Assembly (NCBI GenBank): GCA_029210045.1
Contig: JARGNX010000009.1
Coordinates: 60,311-124,310, forward strand
DNA length: 64,000 bases
DNA from: Coxiellaceae bacterium
Lineage (GTDB): Bacteria > Pseudomonadota > Gammaproteobacteria > Coxiellales > Coxiellaceae
Direction: 5' to 3'
The notes beneath the pieces are model-generated. The model saw only the letters and a list, made by a program, of their open reading frames with translations. It was not told where the DNA came from and ran no database searches. Shown here piece after piece: positions 43,565 through 53,075 of the stretch. The position numbers and the translations under genes are program-made. The first letter of the stretch is position 1; each line of letters opens with the position of its first letter.

Positions 43565-44695
43565 TTATTTTGCGCTTATATTTATTATTGGGCTAGCAGA
43601 TTTTGGTTGTAGGGCAGAGTTGCCATTTTTGCTTATTTGGCTCCATTCGTCATCACTGTATAATTGTCGATATTCAGATTGTTGGCTGCCACTTGAGAAA
43701 ACCTCTCGTGCTTTAGCCACTTGGTGCAATTCATCTTGCGCCTTCTCCGCAATGACTTCGATACCATCTTTTAATTTGGCTTTTTCTTGAGCTAATGCGG
43801 TTTGCATTTCTGATTCATTCATACCGCTAGCACGTATGGTGCTGCAGCCGCTTAGATACTCCCCTTTTAATTCAGCGAGTGCGTCAGTTTTAATTTGTGT
43901 GATACCAGCAGCTTGCCTTTCGGCAGCTAAATCAATGCCAGGCTGCTCAGCGCCATCATCGATCCCAATGGCGTCAAATAGATTCTCTTTGGTTATTTCA
44001 TAATCACGCTCTTTGTTTTCAGCAGTGGCTTCTGCTTCGACAAGTGCTTCATCGAAGGCTTCTAAGTCTTCGTCATGTTTGATATTGTCGTGTTCGTTAT
44101 CTTCTCGCTCTTGTTCTTCTGCATTTATTACAGCGAAGTACTGGGTGTCTTGATTGTGCTCGGTTTGATTGGCATCTATTGCGGCAAGGAGTTGTTTGGT
44201 CTGCATATAGGCGGCAGTATTGTTTGATGTAGCAACACCAATAAGAGTTAATAGTTTACCGTCAGCTTTTAGGCGTTGCGTTTGCTGTTGAATGCCTTTT
44301 TTTCTGGCCTCAGGGTCTGTTTGTTGTACTGGATCAATAGGGTAATGTTTATCTAAAAATTGTTTTCTGACATCACCTACAGAAGTGGTTAGTGTTATTC
44401 CTGCAATATAAGCATCCGCTATTTTGCTCATCTGGTTTTGTAATGTCGCTGCGTGTTCGTCCTTTTCACCACCAGTAGTTTCTAAATGATCAGCAAGCTG
44501 TTGAGCATAATGATAATATTTTCCAATGGCATTGAACTCACCGGCACGCGTAAAGCTGGGTCGAGCAGCATCTGCTGAGGTTTTTTGATTAAGGACTTGT
44601 TGTACAGCTGTAGCTGTGTCCTGGTCATTGGCGGTGGTTGCTCCGAGAATTCTGCTCATAAGGGTATCCAAATCAAAAAGTAAACTTAATTTCAT
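43565..44695 (-). CDS. Hypothetical acidic coiled-coil protein
   Basis: A 376-residue protein that I do not recognise. It has no signal peptide or membrane segment; residues ~180-350 are rich in Glu, Asp, Lys, Gln and Ala and look like a long coiled coil (EEQEREDNEHDNIKHDEDLE, ETALAQEKAKLKD-like heptads). The N-terminal part is helical with several Thr/Ala stretches. ATG 44695 has no strong ribosome site; ATG 44659 is an alternative. It converges with ppiB and diverges from rpsO. The composition recalls Dot/Icm effector-like proteins of Legionellales, which is only a guess. Confidence 0.65.
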   Translation of the reverse strand: MKLSLLFDLDTLMSRILGATTANDQDTATAVQQVLNQKTSADAARPSFTRAGEFNAIGKYYHYAQQLADHLETTGGEKDEHAATLQNQMSKIADAYIAGITLTTSVGDVRKQFLDKHYPIDPVQQTDPEARKKGIQQQTQRLKADGKLLTLIGVATSNNTAAYMQTKQLLAAIDANQTEHNQDTQYFAVINAEEQEREDNEHDNIKHDEDLEAFDEALVEAEATAENKERDYEITKENLFDAIGIDDGAEQPGIDLAAERQAAGITQIKTDALAELKGEYLSGCSTIRASGMNESEMQTALAQEKAKLKDGIEVIAEKAQDELHQVAKAREVFSSGSQQSEYRQLYSDDEWSQISKNGNSALQPKSASPIINISAK

Positions 44696-44804
44696 TCTAT
44701 ATTATGGTTAGCGTATTAACAAAGCATTAAGTAATTGATTTGGTTGATAGTGATAACTTGGCTTTAAGCTTCCATGCCTTACTTCTATTTAATAGACAAT
44801 GTGT

Positions 44805-44857
44805 TATAATCGCTCGTTTTTAGTGGGGTGAAAACACTGCAAATGACAGCGGTTTTT
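44805..44857 (+). promoter_or_regulatory. rpsO promoter and leader hairpin
   Basis: TATAAT at 44805-44810 is a clear -10 box 92 bases before rpsO; the -35 region is weak. The leader then has AAAACACTG (44831-44839) facing CAGCGGTTTT (44847-44856), an imperfect stem. In E. coli S15 represses its own mRNA through a leader pseudoknot; this hairpin may play an equivalent part, which is inference. Confidence 0.5.
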
Positions 44858-44901
44858 CATAACATTATGATAATTAACGAAATTAATAACGAGGATATAG
44901 A

Positions 44902-45174
44902 ATGTCATTATTAGGTGCAGAAAAGACTGCAGAAATAGTTAAAGAATACCAATCTAAAGACGGCGACACTGGTTCGACAGAAGTTCAAGTTGCCATTTTA
45001 ACCAGCAAAATCAACAAGTTAACTGGTCATTTCAAAGAGCATAAGCATGATCATCACTCACGTCGCGGTTTGCTGCGTATGGTGAGTCAACGTCGTAAAT
45101 TGCTGGCTTATCTAAAGCGTACCAATCTTAATGGTTATCGTGAGCTAATCAAAAGACTGGGCTTACGCCATTAA
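44902..45174 (+). CDS. rpsO: 30S ribosomal protein S15
   Basis: Small-subunit protein binding the central domain of 16S rRNA early in assembly. The 90 residues show the family pattern: [51 protein letters not shown] and the conserved end [12 protein letters not shown]. The length is standard. GAGGATATAG precedes ATG 44902. pnp follows after 59 bases, the usual rpsO-pnp operon. Confidence 0.98.
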   Translation: MSLLGAEKTAEIVKEYQSKDGDTGSTEVQVAILTSKINKLTGHFKEHKHDHHSRRGLLRMVSQRRKLLAYLKRTNLNGYRELIKRLGLRH

Positions 45175-45190
45175 AATCCAAAAATTTATA

Positions 45191-45206
45191 GGGTGCATTT
45201 GCACCC
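45191..45206 (+). terminator. rpsO-pnp intercistronic hairpin
   Basis: GGGTGC-ATTT-GCACCC forms a 6-7-base stem 16 bases after the rpsO stop, followed by TTCATTGTTTCT. As in E. coli it may partly terminate rpsO transcripts and be a processing site for the pnp message. Confidence 0.65.
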
Positions 45207-45233
45207 TTCATTGTTTCTAGAGGAAAATAAAGC

Positions 45234-47312
45234 GTGAATAAAATAGTAAAAACATTTCAATATGGTGACCAAACGGTGACTATGGAGACGGGCCGAATTG
45301 CTCGTCAAGCGAGCGGCGCTGTTGCCGTGACTGTGGGTGATACCCTAGTTTTAGTAACTGTTGTTGGTAAAAAAGAAGCAAGAGAAGGCATGGACTTCTT
45401 TCCGTTAACAGTAAACTACCAAGAAAAATTCTATGCGGCCGGTAAAGTGCCTGGTGGTTACTTCAAGCGTGAAGCGCGTCCAACTGAACGTGAAACATTA
45501 ATTTGTCGTTTGATTGATCGTCCGATTCGTCCGTTATTCCCAGCTGGCTTCAAAAATGATGTGCAAGTGGTTGCCACTGTTATGTCATACGATCCTGAAG
45601 TACAAACTGATATCGTTGCGATGATTGGTACATCGGCAGCATTGGCTGTATCGGGTATTCCATTCTCAGGCCCAATTGGTGCCGCACGTGTAGGTTACAA
45701 AGATGGTCAATACCTATTAAACATGAACGAAGAAGTCGCAGCTGAAGCAGATCTTGATTTGGTAGTAGCTGGTACTAAAGACGCTGTGTTGATGGTAGAG
45801 TCTGAAGCAAATGGTTTAACCGAAGAAGTGATGTTAGGTGCGGTGATGTTCGGTCACGAGCAAATGCAGGCAGTGATCACAGCGGTTAATGAGTTTGCTG
45901 AAGAGGTAGGCACAACGACTTGGGATTGGACAGCACCAGAAGCGAATGTTGATTTAGAAGCTAAAGTAAAAGCTGCTTCTGAAGCTGGATTGGTTGAAGC
46001 GTATCAGATTCAAGAAAAGCAAGCGCGTTCTGAGCGTATCAGTGAACTGCGTAAACAAGTTGAAGCAGACTTAGTAAATGATGAAGCGGGTGTTTCTGCA
46101 AACGAAGTGGGTAATATCTTCCATGACTTAGAAAAAACAATTGTACGTGAGCGTGTATTGTCAGGTGAAAAACGTATTGATGGTCGTGATACCACAACGG
46201 TTCGTCCGATTAGCGTTGATTTAGGTATATTGCCACGTGTTCATGGTTCAGCATTATTTACTCGTGGTGAAACACAAGCGATTGTTACCACAACTTTAGG
46301 TACTGATCGTGATGCATTGCGCATTGATAGCATTATGGGTGATAAAACTGATCCATTCTTATTGCATTATAACTTCCCTCCTTATTGTGTTGGTGAAACC
46401 GGTATGATGATGGGTCCAAAGCGTCGTGAAATTGGTCATGGTAAATTAGCTAAGCGTGCCATTATGGCTGTGTTGCCTAATATGGATGACTTCCCATACA
46501 CATTGCGTGTGGTTTCAGAAATTACTGAATCTAATGGTTCAAGTTCTATGGCTACTGTATGTGGTACTAGCTTGTCGATGATGGACGCCGGTGTGACTAC
46601 TAAAGCGCCAGTGGCTGGTATTGCGATGGGCTTGATTAAAGAAGGTGATCGTCATGCAGTATTGACCGATATCTTAGGTGATGAAGATCACTTAGGTGAT
46701 ATGGACTTTAAAGTGGCTGGTACACAAGATGGTATTACTGCTTTGCAAATGGATATCAAGATTGAAGGCATTACTAAAGAAATTATGGATCAAGCATTGT
46801 CGCAAGCGCGTGATGCTCGTTTACATATCTTAGGTATTATGCAAGAAGCGATTGATAAGCCACGCGAAGAAGTATCACAGCATGCGCCACGCATTTTCAC
46901 CATTAAGGTTCACACAGATAAGATTCGTGACATCATTGGTAAAGGTGGTGCTACGATTCGTGCATTAACTGAAGAAACTAACACCACTATCGATATTAGC
47001 GATGAAGGTGTTGTTAAGATTGCTGCAGTTAACGGTGAAGACGGTGAGCTGGCTCGTCAACGCATTGAAGATATCACTGCTGATGTTGAAGTGGGTGCGA
47101 TCTATGAAGGTCCAATCGTTAAATTGATGGACTTCGGTGCATTCGTTTCATTGCTACCTGGCAAACAAGGCATGGTTCACGTTTCACAAATTTGTGAAGA
47201 GCGTGTTGAAAATATCCATGAAGTGTTGAACGAAGGTCAGATCATTCGTGTTAAAGTTATCGAAATCGATCGTCAAGGTCGGGTTCGTTGCTCAATGAAA
47301 GAGGTAGCGTAA
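45234..47312 (+). CDS. pnp: Polynucleotide phosphorylase
   Basis: Phosphorolytic 3'-5' exoribonuclease and part of the RNA degradosome. The 692 residues carry two RNase PH domains (~1-215 and ~310-540, with [21 protein letters not shown] and [14 protein letters not shown]), a helical linker, a KH domain ([19 protein letters not shown]) and an S1 domain ([20 protein letters not shown]). All domains are complete and the length is normal. The start is GTG 45234 after AGAGGAAAA; the PnpA family frequently uses weak starts and is autoregulated through its leader. Confidence 0.97.
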   Translation: MNKIVKTFQYGDQTVTMETGRIARQASGAVAVTVGDTLVLVTVVGKKEAREGMDFFPLTVNYQEKFYAAGKVPGGYFKREARPTERETLICRLIDRPIRPLFPAGFKNDVQVVATVMSYDPEVQTDIVAMIGTSAALAVSGIPFSGPIGAARVGYKDGQYLLNMNEEVAAEADLDLVVAGTKDAVLMVESEANGLTEEVMLGAVMFGHEQMQAVITAVNEFAEEVGTTTWDWTAPEANVDLEAKVKAASEAGLVEAYQIQEKQARSERISELRKQVEADLVNDEAGVSANEVGNIFHDLEKTIVRERVLSGEKRIDGRDTTTVRPISVDLGILPRVHGSALFTRGETQAIVTTTLGTDRDALRIDSIMGDKTDPFLLHYNFPPYCVGETGMMMGPKRREIGHGKLAKRAIMAVLPNMDDFPYTLRVVSEITESNGSSSMATVCGTSLSMMDAGVTTKAPVAGIAMGLIKEGDRHAVLTDILGDEDHLGDMDFKVAGTQDGITALQMDIKIEGITKEIMDQALSQARDARLHILGIMQEAIDKPREEVSQHAPRIFTIKVHTDKIRDIIGKGGATIRALTEETNTTIDISDEGVVKIAAVNGEDGELARQRIEDITADVEVGAIYEGPIVKLMDFGAFVSLLPGKQGMVHVSQICEERVENIHEVLNEGQIIRVKVIEIDRQGRVRCSMKEVA

Positions 47313-47325
47313 GCTACCTTGCTTT
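47303..47325 (+). terminator. Terminator overlapping the pnp stop codon
   Basis: GGTAGC (47303-47308) and GCTACC (47313-47318) form a perfect stem whose loop GTAA contains the pnp stop; TTGCTTTG follows. The stem lies partly in coding sequence. Confidence 0.6.
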
Positions 47326-47331
47326 GTCATT

Positions 47332-47434
47332 CGTCATTGCGAGGAGCTAGCGACGAAGCAACCTCAAGACTGAAGTGCTTTAGTTATGAGGTTGCCGCGT
47401 CGGCAGAGTGTTGCTCTGCCTTCTCGCAATGACG
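47332..47434. repeat. About 100-bp inverted-repeat element (CGTCATTGCGAG family)
   Basis: The ends CGTCATTGCGAG (47332-47343) and CTCGCAATGACG (47423-47434) are perfect inverted copies. Inside lie GACG-aa-GCAACCTCA and its counterpart TGAGGTTGC-cg-CGTC, and a further hairpin GGCAGAG-N5-CTCTGCC (47402-47420). Overall it folds as a long hairpin and looks like a non-autonomous REP/MITE-type element. A relative lies at 51077-51116. Confidence 0.75.
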
Positions 47435-47493
47435 TTGTTTCATCGAGGGCTTTTGTCCAACCTTTCCGCTCAGCTAAACTTCAATCTGAAAAT

Positions 47494-47850
47494 TTAAGTA
47501 AGTTGTCCTCTGGGGGTGTCGGTTTTAGTCTCGTACGGTGCAGCAGCGTCAACGCTGTGAGGCATAGGAAATATGCGACCTTGCTCAAAAAAGCTGATGC
47601 TGTGTGATTGGAAATACATTGGGACTGCCTGCTTGATATCCGCCACAATACCATCAATTGCCTGACGGTAAGCGTCAATGGTTTCTACAGGTGGTTGGTG
47701 CTCGCTGATGATGCTCCTAATCATGATTTGGGTACTTGGGTTTAGGCCATACTTTGAGCTGGGGGATAATAGATCCTGAGTTAGTTCATCGATCAATAAT
47801 TTTAGCTCATTGCGCTTGAAAGTGAGTCCTGAGTGTTCGTGTCGTGACAT
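47494..47850 (-). CDS. Small hypothetical protein
   Basis: A 118-residue protein that I do not recognise. It is soluble and mainly helical (FKRNELKLLIDELTQDLL, STQIMIRSIISEHQPPVE, DAYRQAIDGIVADIKQAV), with a polar C-terminal tail. No domain is visible. The gene stands isolated between the palindromic element after pnp and the efflux operon. Coding is supported by length and protein-like composition only. Confidence 0.5.
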   Translation of the reverse strand: MSRHEHSGLTFKRNELKLLIDELTQDLLSPSSKYGLNPSTQIMIRSIISEHQPPVETIDAYRQAIDGIVADIKQAVPMYFQSHSISFFEQGRIFPMPHSVDAAAPYETKTDTPRGQLT

Positions 47851-47957
47851 ATCTATCTCTTATTGAATTTATGGTTAGATATGATATTAACGTATTACTA
47901 TTAAGGTAGTATTAGCAAGGGTTCTCATGATAAAGGCTAAGTTGCTGATTTTTGGTA

Positions 47958-49055
47958 TCAGAGATAGGCCCAGAGGCTTTTGATCCACATTACGAAATAA
48001 GCAAAGCCATTCCAGATCGAATGACCCTCACGTAAAACCACTACGCTTCCGCTAGCGCCGACACGTAACTCGAGTTTTTTCATTTGCTCAGGGGCAAGAG
48101 TTACGCCAAAAGGAAACAGTTGTTGTGCTTGGAACCAGGCGCTTTTATTGCTGTATTCAGGTAAGTTGCCTGAGGGTTTGATGGCTTCGACTTGCACGCC
48201 GTGGCCAATAGAAGTGACGCTAGCGTTATAGATGTGGCCAGGGTATAAGTCCAGCATGACTAACGCTTTTTGGCCCATCTTGAGATTAGATAGTCCATTT
48301 TCAGCTACAAGCCCTTCAACCCACCAAGTGTCAGCTAGTATAAATGGTATTTTTGTTTTGCCGGGTACGGCATAGGTGCCCTTATGGATGTAAAGGTTTT
48401 CATAGTAACCAGCGGTAGGTGCTTTGACGCGGGTTTGGTCGAAGTAATATTGCGCTAAGCGCAGCTGTGCTTGTGCTAATCTAACATGCACATTGATGCC
48501 ATCAATGGTTTTACCTAAGTGTTGTTTAGCGGCTTTTAGCACCAGCTTAGATTGTGCAAGGTCAGCGCGTTTAATTTGCATCGCGGCAAGCATGTGTTGC
48601 ACATCTTGTTGTGAGACCACATTGTCAGCATATAATTTATTGTAACGTTCATAATCCTCAAGTGCTTTGGTATAGGCGGCTTGTTTAGCTTCCACGCCTT
48701 TTTTCAAATTACTAACTTGTAAGGTTAATGCAGCAACACGCTCTTTAGTTAATACCAATGTATTTTTAGCGATCGCTAGCTTATCTGCATAAGGGCGTGG
48801 ATCTATTTCAAATAATACTTCACCTTTGGGAACAAATTGTTGTTTTAAGCTCGTGTAACTAGCAACGATATTGCCGGACACTTCGGGTGAGAGGCTTACC
48901 ACGCGGGCGTAAATAGTAGCTTTAGAGCTGTAAGGAGTTAATTGATTGGCGACGACAAAATATAAAGCGATTACAATTAAGATGGCAACAATCCAGGCAA
49001 CGATTGCTGGCGTTGTTCCGAACCACTTTTTCCAGAAACTGTGACCTTTATCCAT
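47958..49055 (-). CDS. HlyD/EmrA-AaeA-type membrane fusion protein
   Basis: Periplasmic adaptor of 365 residues anchored by one N-terminal helix (IVAWIVAILIVIALYFVV). It has the barrel-sandwich pattern VSLSPEVSGNIVASY and PKGEVLFEIDPRPY, a long coiled-coil hairpin (~85-195), and the return PTAGYYENLYIHKGTYAV. It resembles AaeA and EmrA adaptors rather than RND adaptors. Its gene overlaps the FUSC-family permease gene by eight bases, so the pair forms one efflux unit like E. coli AaeAB, which exports aromatic acids; the substrate here is unknown. Confidence 0.9.
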   Translation of the reverse strand: MDKGHSFWKKWFGTTPAIVAWIVAILIVIALYFVVANQLTPYSSKATIYARVVSLSPEVSGNIVASYTSLKQQFVPKGEVLFEIDPRPYADKLAIAKNTLVLTKERVAALTLQVSNLKKGVEAKQAAYTKALEDYERYNKLYADNVVSQQDVQHMLAAMQIKRADLAQSKLVLKAAKQHLGKTIDGINVHVRLAQAQLRLAQYYFDQTRVKAPTAGYYENLYIHKGTYAVPGKTKIPFILADTWWVEGLVAENGLSNLKMGQKALVMLDLYPGHIYNASVTSIGHGVQVEAIKPSGNLPEYSNKSAWFQAQQLFPFGVTLAPEQMKKLELRVGASGSVVVLREGHSIWNGFAYFVMWIKSLWAYL

Positions 49056-50991
49056 GATCTAACCCCTTGTGCCAATATTTTTTAAATTGAGCCCAGTGCT
49101 GAAAAATATGATCTAGGCAGTAACATGTCTTGGCAGAAAAACGATCACTGATAGTATGGCTGAGAGTCGGTTGTTTGTCAGTAGTTACATCATCAAAATG
49201 CAGTTGATACTGCGACAAGATATTTTGTACTTTTTTTGCCGAGTACTCATCATTGTTTAATAACCGCGCTAATTGGCGCAGTAAACTAACCAAGCGGCGT
49301 AAATCGTAGACTTGGTCATATTCATGTGAGGTGGAGGTTAGCAAAAATCGCTGTTGATTTAATGCTTCGTCAAGGGATGACAGATTTTGATCAATTGCGG
49401 CTAATTGATTGTTGATTTCATCTATGGATACTTCTGTTTGGTGTAGTAGTTTCCATGTGGATTGAAGTTGATCAACGACCTTTTGAAATATTTGTGCAAT
49501 GACCTTTTCGGGTCGATTGGGTACCACCAATAGAACCATCACAAAGGCAATGAGCCCACCGGTGATAACGCCATAAAAGCGTTCGGTGGATAAGGTAATA
49601 TTAATTGCAGTCGTACCTGTGTTGCTCAGCATGATCAAAAATAACAAGGCAGACTGTAAGCCGACATAACCATAGTTTTTGCTGCGTAAACTCCAACTGG
49701 CCATCCAGTAAACAAAACCTGCAAACAGTAACAAATATAAAATCAATGACTGTGTGCTGGCAATAACGAGTAATACGGCAAAGCCAGCCAGTGAACCAAT
49801 GACAATGCCGGCAAAGCGCATAAACATTTTTAGTGCGGAAGCACCTGTATTGGGTGCGCCCGCTGTAACTATCGTGGCAATGATGGTTTGTATGCCGCCT
49901 GGCAGATGAAAGAGATAAACTAAAGCTAATGAGGCAACGACAGCTACCATGGTGCGTAAACTAAAAGAAAATGCTGCTGGGTTAAATCCTGAAGTGTGTG
50001 CGGTTTGAGCGCTAGGAATATTGATATCAATTTTTTTATCTTGTTCTACGGTTAAAAGTCGTTCTACATCTTCTGCCGTTAGGTTTAAGTCGTTAAGGCA
50101 AACCCAGATATTTCTATCTTTAATGCCGCTGATGCCGAAATTGATTTCGGTCATTTTTAATTTGCGATGCATGGCTTGCATCTCGTTTGGGTTTTTTAGA
50201 GTATTAATAATCGCTTGATGGCAGACAGTTAAAAAATGTTGTGCCTTGGGGTTATCAATGAGCTTCATGTGCTTGATAAACGTATTGTGTTTTTTTGCTA
50301 TCAGTTGTAATAAATAGTTTATTGCTAGATGCTTTTGGTATTGTTGATCGCTGAGTTCAGAACGTGTTTGCAGTAAATGGCTTTTCCAGTAAGATAATAG
50401 CGATAAATCAATTGTTTTATCATCACTTAAATTCCGAAAATCTTGACGTATGTTTTCAGCGAGTTTGATCGCGTGTTGTGCAGCGGTATCAGCTCGGCGA
50501 AATTTATCGATAATGACAACCACAAAGATAGCTATTAATACAGTGACTGGGAATTGCCAAAAGGCATAGACTAATTGTTTATTGGTAAATACAAAGCTAA
50601 TTCCTAGCACAATAAATATCATGGCAAGAAAATAACCGTAGTGCCAACGGCTGTGGTTGCCGACTTGGTACATGCAAAATAGTGACAGCAGGAATAAGCT
50701 GATGCAATACAGCAGTTGTGAATTGATAAATAGGGTGTAACACACTAAGCCAATAATAACGCCCATGGTGACGCTGATAAAGCGCTCCCATAAAATACCG
50801 TGATTTTTGTTTTGAAACGGAAACATTAGCATGCTGATGATGACTGAAAAAGGTGCAAACCAACCAAACCAATATTGGGGGTGGTAGGGGACGGCGAGTA
50901 CGATGATTAGGGCTAAGGTGGCACCAAGCATAATACGGACGGCCATTTGGTTGGCAAATTCGCGTTGTAACGTTGCTGGTTGGGTCCACAT
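49048..50991 (-). CDS. FUSC-family (AaeB-like) inner-membrane exporter
   Basis: A 647-residue membrane protein with two clusters of membrane helices (~20-165 and ~345-490) separated by a large cytoplasmic region, and a C-terminal helical domain, the layout of the FUSC/aromatic acid exporter family (AaeB, YccS). Recognisable segments are WFAPFSVIISMLMFPFQNKN near the start and FHLPGGIQTIIATIVTAGAP in the second half. It precedes and overlaps the adaptor gene. E. coli AaeB exports hydroxybenzoate-type acids; similar use is inference. Confidence 0.88.
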   Translation of the reverse strand: MWTQPATLQREFANQMAVRIMLGATLALIIVLAVPYHPQYWFGWFAPFSVIISMLMFPFQNKNHGILWERFISVTMGVIIGLVCYTLFINSQLLYCISLFLLSLFCMYQVGNHSRWHYGYFLAMIFIVLGISFVFTNKQLVYAFWQFPVTVLIAIFVVVIIDKFRRADTAAQHAIKLAENIRQDFRNLSDDKTIDLSLLSYWKSHLLQTRSELSDQQYQKHLAINYLLQLIAKKHNTFIKHMKLIDNPKAQHFLTVCHQAIINTLKNPNEMQAMHRKLKMTEINFGISGIKDRNIWVCLNDLNLTAEDVERLLTVEQDKKIDINIPSAQTAHTSGFNPAAFSFSLRTMVAVVASLALVYLFHLPGGIQTIIATIVTAGAPNTGASALKMFMRFAGIVIGSLAGFAVLLVIASTQSLILYLLLFAGFVYWMASWSLRSKNYGYVGLQSALLFLIMLSNTGTTAINITLSTERFYGVITGGLIAFVMVLLVVPNRPEKVIAQIFQKVVDQLQSTWKLLHQTEVSIDEINNQLAAIDQNLSSLDEALNQQRFLLTSTSHEYDQVYDLRRLVSLLRQLARLLNNDEYSAKKVQNILSQYQLHFDDVTTDKQPTLSHTISDRFSAKTCYCLDHIFQHWAQFKKYWHKGLDHG

Positions 50992-51076
50992 GCTAATAGA
51001 TTAGCTGCTAACTGATTGATAATCAATCATAATAATGTGGATTCACCAGGGTATGTGGCATTGCTCGAGTAAGCGT

Positions 51077-51116
51077 CGTCATTGCGAAGCCTTCGGAGAA
51101 GGCTGAAGCAATCTCA
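51077..51116. repeat. Short CGTCATTGCGA-family repeat
   Basis: CGTCATTGCGAAG opens the element, an internal hairpin AGCCTT-N5-AAGGCT follows, and it ends GAAGCAATCTCA. Both ends resemble the element after pnp (CGTCATTGCGAG ... GAAGCAACCTCA), so it looks like a half-length member of the same family, in the 231-base gap upstream of the exporter gene. Confidence 0.6.
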
Positions 51117-51222
51117 GGGCTTAGGTGACATGATGTAATAATGGTGTTGCCAGGTTAACAGAAAAGCAATTATATAGCGGCATGCATACTGAAGGTATTT
51201 GTTTAAACATTAGACTTAAGCT

Positions 51223-52107
51223 TTATTTGTTGCCGTATAAATACAATAAGCCTTGGCTTAGCGCGGTAGGAAATATCGTGTCATGATCTTCAAATGGAAA
51301 TATTTGGTATCGATATTTTTGTTTTTCTTTTTGATAAATTTTAGTGAATTGATTTAAGTCGCTAATCATTTTATAACTACCTAAATTTTCTTTAGCACCA
51401 ATAGCAAAAAATAAGGCTGGTGATTTTCTTGGATGTTTTATGCCGAGAATTTTTTTTTGTAAATTAAATATCATTGGCCGATCATACCATAAAGATGGGC
51501 TCACAATAATGTAACTTGAAAAAAGCTCGGGTTTCACCAGGCTTAACCAACTGGCAAATAAGCCGCCATATGAATGGCCAACTAAAGTGCTTTGTTTAGA
51601 TAAGTGAAATGTGCTTTGCAAATAGGGAAATAATTCATGCTGTATAAATAAAGCGAATTTAGGCCCACCACCTGACACTTTTTGATATTGAGGTCCATAT
51701 CCTCCTGAGGCAACGAATGTTGGGGTATAGTCACGTGTTCGATTTAGTTGGTAATGAAGCGGCCCATCATATGCAAGGCCAACAATAAAAGGGGTTTGAA
51801 TGCGTTTTCGATCAGACAAATGTTCGGCAATTAGTTTGGTAATAGGAAAGCTGTAATCAGCATCCAGTAAAATAATTAGCGGGTATTGTTTGTGTGGATT
51901 GTCATAGTAATCTGCTGGAATATCGATATATAAACGATAATCTTCACCAGTGTTTTGTGAATGTATATGCCTAACCTGGGTGTTGCTTAAGCTCAGATTT
52001 TCGTAACGTTCATTACCTGTGATGGTTTGTGGTATCGCTGTGCATGAGTAAAGAAGCATGAAAACAGCCAATGGTATTGCTGTAAAATGAGCTCTCTTTA
52101 AAAACAT
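51223..52107 (-). CDS. Lipoprotein esterase, alpha/beta hydrolase
   Basis: Envelope hydrolase of 294 residues of the esterase D/IroE-like family. A lipoprotein signal (AVFMLLYSC, lipobox LYSC) precedes YRLYIDIPADYYDNPHKQYP and LIILLDADYSFP, typical of this family, and the nucleophile elbow GHSYGG has S179. A late FEDHDTIFP supplies the likely catalytic His. Relatives cleave acyl or siderophore esters; the substrate is unknown. It stands alone, leftward, with a divergent hypothetical gene upstream. Confidence 0.88.
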   Translation of the reverse strand: MFLKRAHFTAIPLAVFMLLYSCTAIPQTITGNERYENLSLSNTQVRHIHSQNTGEDYRLYIDIPADYYDNPHKQYPLIILLDADYSFPITKLIAEHLSDRKRIQTPFIVGLAYDGPLHYQLNRTRDYTPTFVASGGYGPQYQKVSGGGPKFALFIQHELFPYLQSTFHLSKQSTLVGHSYGGLFASWLSLVKPELFSSYIIVSPSLWYDRPMIFNLQKKILGIKHPRKSPALFFAIGAKENLGSYKMISDLNQFTKIYQKEKQKYRYQIFPFEDHDTIFPTALSQGLLYLYGNK

Positions 52108-52280
52108 AAATAATACCTTATAAACCTAGGGGCTGAATTCCAGGGCCGATTGTACCATGTACAGTAAACACTTGTATCAATTCCCACATATCAGTATAAG
52201 AAATCACCTTTACTTGGTCGGCGCCATTATGTAACCTTCAGCTCAAATGAAGAATTTAAGCAGATAAGTGGTAATAATAG

Positions 52281-53009
52281 ATGAGACGAGCAGCAGAAGA
52301 ATCGAAAAGTGAAATAGGTAGTTCTGATTTGGTCTATCCTGATCTTGATATAGATCTTGCAAGCCTTGAAAAAAATAACAAACAAGTATTTATTGATTTA
52401 CAAGCAAAGCTTGTTAGCTTAATCGTTCAAAGTGGTAAGCTGACTGAAGGAAAATTTATTTATCCAGGTCTTGGTGGTAAAAATACCACGATGGGGCACC
52501 TGATGTGGGAATATCAGGTCGATATAAAGACGTTGTATGTTTATTGCTATTATTTGCAACAATCGCAGCTACAGACATTGATATATGATTATGAAGATTA
52601 TACTGAGCGCACGTTGTTTGTATTGATCGCTTCATGGTTGCGGTCAACTACAAAAAAAATTGCTGCTAATTGTTATCAAAATAATCCACATAACATGCCT
52701 GAAGCGTGGCGTAGTGAAACCAAATATTTTTATAAACTAAGTGAGCTATTTCAATTTCAACGATCAGGGGATGAGGTTATTTTAAGAAATACCTACAAGC
52801 ACTGGTTTGCGTCAGAAGACTATACACAGGAAGCATTTACAGTTGAGCAGGAGTGCAGTGATGAAGAATCAATCGACGAGGGTTATGACTCCTATTTCGA
52901 GGATTCTGATTCAGGCTGTGATGAACAGGCATTAAGAATTGTTGCATATGAAGATGAGGTGGTTGAGCCTGATGAGGCTTCACATCGTTTGCCTCCTCCT
53001 CGACCCTAG
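52281..53009 (+). CDS. Hypothetical protein with acidic C-terminal tail
   Basis: A 242-residue protein that I do not recognise. Residues ~25-175 appear folded and helical, rich in Tyr and aromatic residues (MWEYQVDIKTLYVYCYYLQQ); the last ~60 are strongly acidic (ECSDEESIDEGYDSYFEDSD) and end in a proline run (LPPPRP). There is no signal peptide or membrane segment. It lies between a divergent esterase gene and comEC on the same strand. Such acidic tails occur in effectors and in DNA-mimic proteins, but nothing specific can be claimed. Confidence 0.65.
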   Translation: MRRAAEESKSEIGSSDLVYPDLDIDLASLEKNNKQVFIDLQAKLVSLIVQSGKLTEGKFIYPGLGGKNTTMGHLMWEYQVDIKTLYVYCYYLQQSQLQTLIYDYEDYTERTLFVLIASWLRSTTKKIAANCYQNNPHNMPEAWRSETKYFYKLSELFQFQRSGDEVILRNTYKHWFASEDYTQEAFTVEQECSDEESIDEGYDSYFEDSDSGCDEQALRIVAYEDEVVEPDEASHRLPPPRP

Positions 53010-53075
53010 TGATTATAACGGTATTGTTTAGCTTTTAATTTCCACAGATGATAAACCAATTTACGGAGCATGCAA

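Noticed and set aside
47386..47607. 73-codon plus-strand frame after pnp
   Set aside because: It starts within the palindromic element and runs antisense to the small hypothetical gene.
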